Positions 16,155 through 24,020 of a stretch of DNA of 64,000 nt are shown piece after piece (within the stretch, counting starts at the first letter, position 1; each line of letters starts with the position of its first letter). This stretch comes from Achromobacter xylosoxidans (lineage in GTDB: Bacteria > Pseudomonadota > Gammaproteobacteria > Burkholderiales > Burkholderiaceae_B), in assembly GCF_002192695.1 (NCBI RefSeq), contig NZ_MTLG01000088.1, positions 1-64,000 on the forward strand, read 5' to 3'. The position numbers and the translations under genes were made by a program. A model generated the notes under the pieces. That model did not search any database. It saw nothing but the letters and a program-made list of their open reading frames with translations, and was not told where the DNA came from.

Positions 16155-16999
16155 GCATGCGCGCCTGGCGTTCGCCCTGCCTGCTGCTGGCGGCTCCCGT
16201 GCTGTTCTTCGCGGCCTTCTTCCTGGCGCCGCTGGCGGTGGTGGCGCTGGCCAGCATCACCGGCGGGCCTGACGGCCTGAGCCTCACCCCGCAGCAATAC
16301 TTGCGCGTGCTGGGCGACCAGTACCACTGGGACGTGATCCTGGTGACCTTCCGGCTGGCGTTCTTCACTACCGTCGCCTGCGTGCTCCTGGGCTATCCGC
16401 TGGCCTGGTATCTGGTGCGGGTGGTGCGCTGGCAGGCCTGGCGGCGCTTCTGCGTCATCCTGCTGGTGGTGCCGCTGTTCACCAGCAACATCGTGCGCGC
16501 CTTCGGCTGGATGGTGCTGCTGGGCCGCAACGGCCTGGTCAACCAGGCGCTGGTGGGCGTGGGCGCCGCCGATCGCCCGGTGCGCTTCATCGGCACCGAG
16601 CTGGGCATCCTGATCGGCATGGTCTACGTGCTGCTGCCCTTCGTGGTGCTGGCGGTGGGCAATGCGCTGGCGCGGGTCGATCCGGCCTGCGAGCAGGCCT
16701 CGGCCGACCTGGGCGCCAGCCCCGCAGCCACCTTCTTCCACATCACCTGGCCGCTGACGCTGCCTGGCGTGGTGTCGGGCGCCATCATGGTCTTCACGCT
16801 GGCGGTCAGCGCCTACGTGACGCCGGCCCTGCTATCCGGCGGGCGCGTGTCAGTGCTGTCCATGCTGATCTTCCAGCAGTACAGCACGGTGTTCGACTTC
16901 CACTACGGCGGCGCGCTGAGCATGGTGCTGCTGGTGTTCACCTTGATATTGGTGGCGCTGGCCAACCGCGCCGCCGTCCTGCCGGGAGCCGCGCGATGA
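16151..16999 (+). CDS. Polyamine-type ABC transporter permease (PotB-like)
   Basis: Protein of 282 residues with about six membrane helices. The cytoplasmic EAA loop that docks on the ATPase reads 'EQASADLGASPAATFFHITWPLTLPGVVSG' in separate conserved blocks. N-terminal TM1 is 'LLLAAPVLFFAAFFLAPLAV'. One half of the inner-membrane channel. Start and stop overlap both neighbours by 4 nt, in a tight operon. Confidence 0.9.
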   Translation: MSMRAWRSPCLLLAAPVLFFAAFFLAPLAVVALASITGGPDGLSLTPQQYLRVLGDQYHWDVILVTFRLAFFTTVACVLLGYPLAWYLVRVVRWQAWRRFCVILLVVPLFTSNIVRAFGWMVLLGRNGLVNQALVGVGAADRPVRFIGTELGILIGMVYVLLPFVVLAVGNALARVDPACEQASADLGASPAATFFHITWPLTLPGVVSGAIMVFTLAVSAYVTPALLSGGRVSVLSMLIFQQYSTVFDFHYGGALSMVLLVFTLILVALANRAAVLPGAAR

Positions 17000-17787
17000 T
17001 CGCCCGCAACCTGATCCGCCTGATCGCCCTGGGCGTGCTGGCCTACCTGGCCCTGCCGCTGGTGGTGATCCTGGGTTCCTCGTTCACGGCCACGCCTTAC
17101 CTGGCGTTTCCGCCCAAGGGCTTCACGCTGGACTGGTACCGCACCCTGCTGATCGAAGCCGGCTATGTCGCGGCGTTCACGACCAGCACGGTGCTGGCCC
17201 TGGCCGCCACGGCCGCGGCCGTGCTGCTGACGGTGCCGGCTGCGCTGGCTGTGGCGCGCTACGAGTTCCCGGGCAAGGCCGCGCTGACCTCGGTGCTGAT
17301 GTCGCCGCTGGTGCTGCCCCACATCGTGCTGGGCGCGGCGCTGTTGCAGTACGGCGCGTACTTCGGCCTGACGCGCAGCTTCCTGTCGCTGCTGATCGGG
17401 CACATCGTCATCATTGCGCCCTTCGTGCTGCGTTCCACGCTGACCTTGCTGACGCCGGAGCAGCGCGCGCTGGAGGAAGCTTCGGCGGACCTGGGCGCGA
17501 ATCCCTGGACGACCTTCTTCCTGGTGGTGCTGCCGCAGATCCGGCCGGGCATCGTCACCGGTTCGATCTTCGCCTTCATCTCTTCGTGGATCAACGTGGA
17601 GCTATCCATTTTCAACACCACGGCGGACCTCAACACCATCCCCGTGAAGCTCTTCAACTACGTGCAATACACGATAGATCCGACCATCGCAGCCGTATCG
17701 GGCGCCACGATCGTGGTTGCGGTGATCGCCATCGTCATCCTGGATTTGACCGTCGGGCTGGACATGCTGTCCGAACGCGGCAAATAA
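16996..17787 (+). CDS. Polyamine-type ABC transporter permease (PotC-like)
   Basis: Protein of 263 residues with about six membrane helices and the EAA motif 'EEASADLGANPWTTFFLVVL' (about 155-175). It pairs with the preceding permease. The gene starts in an ATGA overlap, and 34 nt separate it from the racemase-like gene downstream. Confidence 0.9.
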   Translation: MIARNLIRLIALGVLAYLALPLVVILGSSFTATPYLAFPPKGFTLDWYRTLLIEAGYVAAFTTSTVLALAATAAAVLLTVPAALAVARYEFPGKAALTSVLMSPLVLPHIVLGAALLQYGAYFGLTRSFLSLLIGHIVIIAPFVLRSTLTLLTPEQRALEEASADLGANPWTTFFLVVLPQIRPGIVTGSIFAFISSWINVELSIFNTTADLNTIPVKLFNYVQYTIDPTIAAVSGATIVVAVIAIVILDLTVGLDMLSERGK

Positions 17788-17821
17788 CTTTTCCCTACCT
17801 TACTTGTCTGGAGCCACAGTC

Positions 17822-18835
17822 ATGCGCAAGCAAGACGCGTTCGATGTCATCTATACCCATACCGAAGGCGAGCCCCTGTGCATCGTGCATAGCGGCATCC
17901 CCTACCCCGCCGGCTCCACCATCCTGGAGAAGCGCGCCTTCCTTGAACAGAACTACGACTGGCTGCGCAAGGCGCTGATGCGCGAGCCGCGCGGCCACAA
18001 GGACATGTTCGGCGTGTTCCTGACCCCGCCGTCCAGCCCGGAGTTCGACGCCGGTCTGATCTACATCGACGGCACCGAGTATTCGCACATGTGCGGCCAC
18101 GGCACCATCGCGGTCAGCATGGCCATGGTGGCCCACGGCCTGGTGCCGCGCGGCAAGGACGGCATCACCAAGATCCGCTTTGAGACCACCGCCGGCCTGG
18201 TGGTGTCGGAAGTGGCGTCCGAAGGCGACAACGTGCTGTGGACCCGCTTCGAGAACGTGCCCGCCTACGTGGCCGCGCAGGACATCCCGGTGGAGCTTCC
18301 GGGCTACGGCAAGCTGTCCGCCGACATCGTCTGGGGCGGCAACTACTTCGGCATCGTCGACCTGTCCGGCTGCGACCTGCGCATTTCGCCGGACAACGGC
18401 ACGGAGCTGTCGCGCATGGGCCTGCTCGTGCGCGACCAGCTCAACGCCCGCCAACGCATCCAGCATCCGACCGAGGCCCACATCAACAACCTGAACTTCA
18501 TCACCTTCTGGCACCAGCCGACCATCGAGGGCGCGTTCTACAAGAACGTGCACGTGTTCAGCGCCGGCCAGCTGGACCGTTCGCCCGGCGGCACCGGCAC
18601 CAGCGCGATGATGGCCATGTTCGAGGCGCGCGGCAAGATGGGCCTGAACCAGCCGATCAAGTCGGAAGGCCTGCTGGGCAGCGGCGTGTTCGAGGGCTGC
18701 CTGCTGGGTGAAGTCGATCTGAACGGCACCCGCGCCGTGCGCCCAACGGTCAAGGGCACGGCCAGCATCCTGGGCACGGCGCGCTGGGTGATCGACAAGA
18801 ACGACCCCGTTGGCGCCGGATTCCTCATCCGCTGA
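17822..18835 (+). CDS. Proline racemase-superfamily enzyme with Cys/Gly active-site pair
   Basis: Protein of 337 residues from ATG 17822 (ctggag upstream; an in-frame TTG at 17804 is less likely). It is a full-length member of the family that includes proline racemase, 4-hydroxyproline 2-epimerase and trans-3-hydroxy-L-proline dehydratase. The first catalytic residue is present in 'SHMCGHGTIA' (Cys91). The second, normally Cys (racemase/epimerase) or Thr (dehydratase) in 'DRSPxGTGTSA', is Gly256 here. A two-base mechanism is therefore not possible as in the classic racemases. With the GlxA regulator and ABC importer upstream, a role in catabolism of a proline or hydroxyproline analogue is likely, possibly as a dehydratase or one-base enzyme (inference). 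Confidence 0.82.
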   Translation: MRKQDAFDVIYTHTEGEPLCIVHSGIPYPAGSTILEKRAFLEQNYDWLRKALMREPRGHKDMFGVFLTPPSSPEFDAGLIYIDGTEYSHMCGHGTIAVSMAMVAHGLVPRGKDGITKIRFETTAGLVVSEVASEGDNVLWTRFENVPAYVAAQDIPVELPGYGKLSADIVWGGNYFGIVDLSGCDLRISPDNGTELSRMGLLVRDQLNARQRIQHPTEAHINNLNFITFWHQPTIEGAFYKNVHVFSAGQLDRSPGGTGTSAMMAMFEARGKMGLNQPIKSEGLLGSGVFEGCLLGEVDLNGTRAVRPTVKGTASILGTARWVIDKNDPVGAGFLIR

Positions 18836-18839
18836 GGGG

Positions 18840-18876
18840 CAAAGGCGCACGGACCAATTGGCTCCGTGCGCCTTTG
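18840..18876. terminator. Strong bidirectional terminator
   Basis: A perfect 14-bp stem (caaaggcgcacgga / tccgtgcgcctttg) with a 9-nt loop lies between two convergent genes. The A/T ends of the stem supply a short U-run in each direction. Confidence 0.8.
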
Positions 18877-18892
18877 TCCAAGCCAGGCGCGG

Positions 18893-20491
18893 CTACGCTC
18901 GCGCCGCATCCTCCAGGATCATCTCCGCGCCGCGCTCGGCCACCATCATGACGGCGGCCTGGGTGTTGCCGGAGACCATCTTCGGCATCACCGAGGCATC
19001 CACCACGCGCAGGCCTGACAAGCCGTTCACGCGCAGCCGCACGTCGGTGACGGCGGCGGGGTCCGAACCCATGCGGCAAGTGCCTATCGGGTGGTAGATG
19101 GTCTGCCCATTGCGCCGCGCGAAGTCCAGCCATTCGTCGTAGCTGTCCACCGCCGCGCCTGGGCTGATCTCGGATTCCACGTAACGCCGCATGGCCGGCT
19201 GGCCGACGATGCGCCGGGCCACTTGCATGCCGCCCACCAGGCTGTCGCGGTCCACCTGGGCGGACAGAAAGTTGGGGCGGATCGCGGGCCCGGCCTGCGG
19301 GTCCGCCGACTTGATGTGGATGGATCCGACCGATTCGGGCCGCAGCTGCGCCACGCCTATCGTCATGCCCGGATGCCGGTCCAGGATGCGTTCGGCCGCG
19401 TTGGCGTAGCTGGCGTGCACGAAGAAGTACTGCATGTCGGGCGCGGGCAGGTCCGGCGCGCTTTTCACGAAGCCGTGCACCAGCCCCGTGCCCAGGGTCA
19501 GGATGCCCTTGTGGCTGGCGTAGTAGCGCGCCACCTGCTGCGCCAGGCGCCAGCCGCGCGACATCTCGTTCAACGTCACCGTGTCCTTCACCCGCCAGTT
19601 CATGCGCGTGGCAAAGTGGTCGATGTAGTTCTCCCCCACCTGCGGCTGCGCCAGCACCGGCGCAATGCCGAACGATTGCAGCAAGGCCGGGTTGCCGATG
19701 CCGGACAACTCCAGCAACTGCGGCGACTGCACCGCGCCCATGCACAGCAGCGTCTCGCGCCGCGCGCGCACGATGTGTTCCTGCCCGTTCTTGCGGTAGG
19801 CCACGCCCACGCAGCGCTTGCCCTCGAACACCAGCCGCGTCACGTGCGCGCCGCATTCCACGCTGAGATTCTTGCGGCCGGCGGCCGGTTTCAGGTAGCC
19901 TTCCACTACGCTCCAGCGCCTGCCCCGGTGCTGCAGCACCTGGTAGTAGCCCACGCCTTCCTGGCTGCCACCGTTGTAATCGGGGTTCAAGGGCTGCCCG
20001 TCTTCCTGCGCCGCCCGCAAGAAGGCATCTGCGATGGGAAAGCGTTCGGCCACCTCTTCCAGATGCATGGGGCCGTTCTTGCCGCGGCTGCCATCGCCGG
20101 GTTCATAGCATTCGATCTTGCGGAAGACGCGCTCGGCCTGGTTGTAGCCCCAGCCGGTGGCGCCGGCCGCCTCCCAGCCGTCGTAATCCTGCGGCTGGCC
20201 GCGGACGTAGATCATGCCGTTTATCAAGGTCGAGCCGCCCAGGCCCTTGCCGCGCGGCACGGCGATGGTGCGGCCATGGACGTTGTCTTCCGGCTCGGTG
20301 GCGAATCGCCAGTTGTATTCCGGATTCACCAGCAGCTTGGAAAAACCCGCCGGAATGGAGATCCACATGCTGCGGGCTTCGTGGCCGGCCTCCAGCATCA
20401 GCACGCGATGCTTGCCGTCGGCGCTCAGGCGGTTGGCCAGGATGCAGCCCGCCGTGCCGCCCCCGGCGATGATGAAGTCGTAGTCGCTCAT
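18893..20491 (-). CDS. GMC-family flavin oxidoreductase (choline dehydrogenase-like)
   Basis: Protein of 532 residues. The N-terminal FAD-binding motif is 'DFIIAGGGTAGCILANRLS' (about 4-22). GMC signature blocks include 'GRTIAVPRGKGLGGSTLING' (about 73-92). The C-terminal catalytic His region is 'GQTIYHPIGTCRMGSDP'. It oxidises a primary alcohol or hydroxyl to aldehyde or ketone, passing electrons to quinone or oxygen; no signal peptide was seen. Last gene of the operon transketolase N - transketolase C - AroE-like - GMC, 5 bp after the AroE-like gene. The substrate is unknown. Confidence 0.87.
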   Translation of the reverse strand: MSDYDFIIAGGGTAGCILANRLSADGKHRVLMLEAGHEARSMWISIPAGFSKLLVNPEYNWRFATEPEDNVHGRTIAVPRGKGLGGSTLINGMIYVRGQPQDYDGWEAAGATGWGYNQAERVFRKIECYEPGDGSRGKNGPMHLEEVAERFPIADAFLRAAQEDGQPLNPDYNGGSQEGVGYYQVLQHRGRRWSVVEGYLKPAAGRKNLSVECGAHVTRLVFEGKRCVGVAYRKNGQEHIVRARRETLLCMGAVQSPQLLELSGIGNPALLQSFGIAPVLAQPQVGENYIDHFATRMNWRVKDTVTLNEMSRGWRLAQQVARYYASHKGILTLGTGLVHGFVKSAPDLPAPDMQYFFVHASYANAAERILDRHPGMTIGVAQLRPESVGSIHIKSADPQAGPAIRPNFLSAQVDRDSLVGGMQVARRIVGQPAMRRYVESEISPGAAVDSYDEWLDFARRNGQTIYHPIGTCRMGSDPAAVTDVRLRVNGLSGLRVVDASVMPKMVSGNTQAAVMMVAERGAEMILEDAARA

Positions 20492-20496
20492 GCGGG

Positions 20497-21318
20497 TCAG
20501 CGTCCTGTGCCGGCCGGCTGGTCCGCTGCCACGCCCAGCATCTGCGCCATCAGCTCGATCTGGCAGGCCAGCATCGGCGCGCCGTAATGCACCTTGCAGC
20601 CGCGGGCCTGCGCCGCCAGCAGCAAGGCGGTGTCCTTGGGCTGCATGATGACTTCGCAGACCAGCTGATCGGGCGTCAGGCGGCTGGCGTCCAGCGGCAG
20701 CGCGTCGTCCGGCTTCATGCCCAGCGAGGTGCCGTTGACCACCAGATCATGCCCCGAGGGGTCAGCCGTGCCCACGTCGATCCGGGCGCCGGGATGCAGC
20801 GACAGGATGCGCGCCTTGAGGTCTTCGGCCTTGGCCGTCGTGCGGTTGGCGATGGTCAGCCGCGACACGCCGGCCTGCACCAGCGCGAAGCCTATGGCAT
20901 TGGCCGCGCCGCCCGCGCCCGCCAAGTAGGCGCTCTTGCCCTCCGGCGACACGCCCGCGCTCCGCAGGCCGCGCACGAAGCCTTCGCCGTCCAGCATGTG
21001 CGCCACCAGCCTGCCGTCGGCCTCGCGCCGCACCACGTTGGCCGCGCCGATCTTGCGCGCCACGGGAGTGGCGTCGTCCACCAGGTCCAGGATGGCGGTC
21101 TTGTGCGGAACGGTAACGATGACGCCGCCCAGGTTCTCCAGGCGCCGCAGGCCTGCCACCACTTCCGCCAGGTTGTCCGGCCGGGCATGGAACGGCACGC
21201 ACACGCCGTCGAAACCGATGGCGGCGAAATGCTCGTTCATGCGCTGCGGCGTCTTCACGTGGTGGATGGGATCGGCCAGGATGCCGAACAGGCGCGTGGT
21301 TCCGGTGATTTCCTTCAT
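20497..21318 (-). CDS. Shikimate dehydrogenase-like NAD(P) oxidoreductase with altered substrate motif
   Basis: Protein of 273 residues of the AroE fold. Conserved: 'VIVTVPHKTAI' (about 66-76) with the catalytic Lys, an 'MLDGEGFVRGL' block keeping the catalytic Asp, and the nucleotide-binding 'LAGAGGAANAIGFAL'. Different: the shikimate-binding Ser-x-Ser near the N-terminus (usually S-K-S-P) reads 'HHVKTPQRMNEHF', and the Asn before the catalytic Asp is lost (N-T-D to M-L-D). It is therefore probably not the biosynthetic enzyme but a catabolic relative acting on another cyclic or hydroxylated acid (inference). Located in the split-transketolase/GMC operon. Confidence 0.8.
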   Translation of the reverse strand: MKEITGTTRLFGILADPIHHVKTPQRMNEHFAAIGFDGVCVPFHARPDNLAEVVAGLRRLENLGGVIVTVPHKTAILDLVDDATPVARKIGAANVVRREADGRLVAHMLDGEGFVRGLRSAGVSPEGKSAYLAGAGGAANAIGFALVQAGVSRLTIANRTTAKAEDLKARILSLHPGARIDVGTADPSGHDLVVNGTSLGMKPDDALPLDASRLTPDQLVCEVIMQPKDTALLLAAQARGCKVHYGAPMLACQIELMAQMLGVAADQPAGTGR

Positions 21319-21333
21319 GCTTGTCTCCGTGTT

Positions 21334-22320
21334 TCAGGGCTGGAGCGTGGCGCGCGCGACCTCGGCGATGCCGGCGGCGTCCAGCTTGTAGTGCGCATAC
21401 AGGGTGGTGGGCGGCGCGATCAGGCTGTATTCATCGTAGATGCCGTGGCGGCGCAGGCGCGTGCCCGTGCCCGCGTCCGCCAGGACCTCGGCCACGGCCG
21501 AACCCAGTCCGCCCAGCACGTTGTGCTCTTCCACCGTCATCAGCTGGCGGGATTTGCCCGCGGCGGCCAGCACGGCGTCGCGGTCCAGGGGCTTGATGGT
21601 GGGCATGTCGATCACGCCCACCGACAGGCCCTCGCCGCGCAGTTGCTCGGCCGCGGCCAGGGCCGCGTGCAAGGTGATGCCGCAGGCGATGATGTTCAGG
21701 TCCGAACCGCTGGAATGGACGATGGCGCGGCCGAATTCGAAAGGCGTGCCGTCTTCATAGACCTGTGGGTCGCGGCCGCGGCCGATGCGGAAGTAGACCG
21801 GTTCGGGCCAATCCGCCGAAGCCTTGATGGCGGACGCCAGCTGCGGACCGTCGGCGGGCGAGACCACCGTCAGGCCGGCCAGAGCGCGCATCGTCGAAAT
21901 GTCTTCCGTGGCGTGGTGCGAGGTGCCGTAAAAGCCCAGGCTGATGCCGGTATGGTGGCCGATCAGGCGCACCGGCAGTTTGGTATAGGCCACGTCCATA
22001 CGGATCTGTTCGCAGCACAAGAGGCCCAGGAAGGACGCGAAGGTCGCGACGAAAGGCATCATGCCCGTGGTCGCCAGCCCAGCGGCGGCCGACACCATGT
22101 TCTGCTCGGAAATGCCGAACTGGATGTAGCGGTCGGGATAGGCCTGCGCAAAGCGGTTCAGGCCGTTGGAATACTGCAGGTCGGCCGAGCCTGCCACCAC
22201 GGGATGTCCCGCCTGCGCCAATTCAATCAGCGCGTCGGAAAGATACGACAGCCCGGGATTCACCGCGTTCAGGGCGCGGTACTGCCAGGAGTCGGGAGAG
22301 AGGACTTGTGCCTGTGCCAT
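21334..22320 (-). CDS. Transketolase, C-terminal subunit (split)
   Basis: Protein of 328 residues equal to the Pyr plus C-terminal domains of transketolase. The cofactor-activating Glu lies in 'FGISEQNMVSAAAGLA' (about 88-103). 'HHTGISLGFYGTSHHATED' is the usual active-site His-rich stretch, and the C-terminal domain ends 'VEEHNVLGGLGSAVAEVL'. Its start codon directly abuts the stop of the N-terminal subunit gene, so the two should be made in equal amounts and form one alpha2beta2 enzyme. It transfers two-carbon ketol units between sugars or sugar-like compounds. Confidence 0.88.
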   Translation of the reverse strand: MAQAQVLSPDSWQYRALNAVNPGLSYLSDALIELAQAGHPVVAGSADLQYSNGLNRFAQAYPDRYIQFGISEQNMVSAAAGLATTGMMPFVATFASFLGLLCCEQIRMDVAYTKLPVRLIGHHTGISLGFYGTSHHATEDISTMRALAGLTVVSPADGPQLASAIKASADWPEPVYFRIGRGRDPQVYEDGTPFEFGRAIVHSSGSDLNIIACGITLHAALAAAEQLRGEGLSVGVIDMPTIKPLDRDAVLAAAGKSRQLMTVEEHNVLGGLGSAVAEVLADAGTGTRLRRHGIYDEYSLIAPPTTLYAHYKLDAAGIAEVARATLQP

Positions 22321-23178
22321 TCAGATCTCGCGGGAAAGGATTTCGTCGACGGCGCTTTGCGCGTCTTGCGGCGCCAGGTAGCCCAGGTGCCAGCCCGGCT
22401 CGGTTTCCATATAGGACACGCCTTTGCCCTTGATGGTCTTGGCGATCACGCAGGCCGGCTTGGCGCGCGCCTCGTCCGCGCGCAGGCGGCGCAGCAAGGC
22501 GGTCAGCTCCGCCAGGTTGTGGCCGTCCACTTCATGCACTTCCCAGCCGAAGGCCTGCCATTTTTCCTTCAACGACTCCACGCCCATGACCTCATCGACC
22601 TTGCCGTCCAGCTGGTAGCCGTTGCGGTCGACGATGGCGACCAGACGCGACAGACGGTTGTGCGCGGCGAACAGCGCGGCCTCCCAGACCTGGCCTTCCT
22701 GCATTTCACCATCGCCCAGCAGCACGAACACGTTGAAGTCGCGTCCGCTCATGCGTCCGCCCACCGCCATGCCCACGCCATTGGACAGCGCGTGGCCGAT
22801 GGAACCCGAGCTGAAATCCACGCCCGGCACCTTGCTCATGTCGGGATGGTCGCCCAGCGGACTGCCCAGGCGGGTGTAGCCGTCCAGCAATTCGCGGTCT
22901 ATGAAGCCGTGGTCGGCCAGCACCGGAAAGAGGCCCACGGCGGCATGGCCCTTGCCCATCAGGAAGCGGTCGCGGTCGGGCCACTGCGGTTCGCCCGGCC
23001 GCATGCGCATCACGTCGTAGTACAGCGCGGCGAAGATTTCCGCGCACGAGAACACCGAGCTGTAATGCCCGACCTTGGCGATTTCGATCAGCCTGATGGT
23101 CTCCAGCCGGATGTGGCGGGCCTTTTCCCGCAGCATCCCGACCTCCCCTTCGGTAGGGGCCTCCCTGTCACTGCTCAT
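22321..23178 (-). CDS. Transketolase, N-terminal subunit (split)
   Basis: Protein of 285 residues equal to the thiamine-diphosphate PP domain. The ThDP/Mg motif is complete: 'LLGDGEMQEGQVWEA' followed by 'AIVDRNGYQLDG' (about 140-180). 'MGKGHAAVGLFPVLADHGF' is another family block. Encoded at the head of a four-gene minus-strand operon with a good Shine-Dalgarno (aaaaggaag). A 13-bp palindrome (23202-23214) overlaps the divergent promoter shared with the gntR gene. Split transketolases are usual in dedicated catabolic operons rather than central metabolism. Confidence 0.88.
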   Translation of the reverse strand: MSSDREAPTEGEVGMLREKARHIRLETIRLIEIAKVGHYSSVFSCAEIFAALYYDVMRMRPGEPQWPDRDRFLMGKGHAAVGLFPVLADHGFIDRELLDGYTRLGSPLGDHPDMSKVPGVDFSSGSIGHALSNGVGMAVGGRMSGRDFNVFVLLGDGEMQEGQVWEAALFAAHNRLSRLVAIVDRNGYQLDGKVDEVMGVESLKEKWQAFGWEVHEVDGHNLAELTALLRRLRADEARAKPACVIAKTIKGKGVSYMETEPGWHLGYLAPQDAQSAVDEILSREI

Positions 23179-23201
23179 GGCGCTTCCTTTTCGCTGTTAG
23201 G

Positions 23202-23214
23202 ATATATGATATAT
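23202..23214. promoter_or_regulatory. GntR operator candidate 1 (with TATAAT)
   Basis: atatatgatatat is a palindrome around one central base. It overlaps a perfect -10 hexamer (tataat, 23212-23217) pointing to gntR and sits 24 bp before the split-transketolase start. Almost the same sequence occurs at 27836-27848 and 28048-28060. Confidence 0.65.
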
Positions 23215-23306
23215 AATATACCCATCGCGCTCGAATTTGCCATGGCGGGATAGAATTCATCCCGAATCCACCCGCCCCCATCAATACAGCAAGCCTGAGC
23301 CCTGTC

Positions 23307-24011
23307 ATGTCCAGCCTCAAACCGGTAAAGAAAGAGAACCTCTCCGTCAGGGTCTACAACGAAATCCGCAATGCCCTGATCAATGGGCAGTACGAACCCG
23401 GCGAACGCCTGATCATTGGCGAACTGGCCCAGGAAATGGGCGTCTCCATCACGCCCGTGCGCGAAGCGATCTTCCGGCTGATCAGCGAGCAGGGCCTGGA
23501 AATGCAGGCGGCCACCGCGGTCTACGTGCCTTACGTCAATTCGGAAAAACTGCGCGAAATCCAGCAAATCCGTTTCCACCTGGAAGGCATGGGCGCGGCC
23601 GAGGCCGCCCAGAACATCACGCGCAAGCAGCTGGACAACCTGATCGCGCTGCAACGGGATTTCATCTCCTGCACTTCCAGCGATCCCAAGCGCGCCAGCT
23701 ACCTGAACCGCAAGTTCCACTTCGCCATCCTGGAAGCCAGCAACAAGCCCATCCTGCGCGCCACGGTGGAATCGTTCTGGGTGATCACCGGCCCCATCCT
23801 CAAGGTGTTCCACGTCAAGACCTCGGGGTTGGATTACTCGCAGAACGAGCACCGCCACGAGGCCGTGCTGGAAGCCCTGGAAGCGCGCGACTCCGAAGCC
23901 GCCAGGCAAGCCATCCAGGCCGACCTGGTCTGGGGCGGCAAGATCATGATCGACTGGCTGGTCGAGCGCGAAAAGGAACTGGACTACCGCCCTCCCGCTG
24001 CCCGCAAATAG
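23307..24011 (+). CDS. FadR-type GntR regulator (FCD domain)
   Basis: Protein of 234 residues. The GntR winged HTH (about 10-75; 'NLSVRVYNEIRNALINGQYE', 'ELAQEMGVSITPVREAIFRL') is followed by an all-helical FCD effector domain (about 85-220) with metal/effector-site residues in 'YLNRKFHFAIL' and 'EHRHEAVLEALEARD'. Such regulators usually repress catabolic genes until a carboxylic or sugar acid binds. Candidate operator copies occur at its own promoter and at two further promoters of the island, so it probably governs all four transcription units from 18.9 to 34.6 kb (inference). Confidence 0.88.
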   Translation: MSSLKPVKKENLSVRVYNEIRNALINGQYEPGERLIIGELAQEMGVSITPVREAIFRLISEQGLEMQAATAVYVPYVNSEKLREIQQIRFHLEGMGAAEAAQNITRKQLDNLIALQRDFISCTSSDPKRASYLNRKFHFAILEASNKPILRATVESFWVITGPILKVFHVKTSGLDYSQNEHRHEAVLEALEARDSEAARQAIQADLVWGGKIMIDWLVEREKELDYRPPAARK

Positions 24012-24020
24012 GAACAACCC

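Noticed and set aside
17804..17821. TTG start for the proline-racemase homologue
   Set aside because: Six added residues without family support; ATG 17822 has ctggag at good spacing.
20587..23253. Long plus-strand open frame (888 codons) opposite the transketolase and AroE-like genes
   Set aside because: Mirror frame of high-G+C genes; no motif, and it overlaps genes with clear catalytic signatures.
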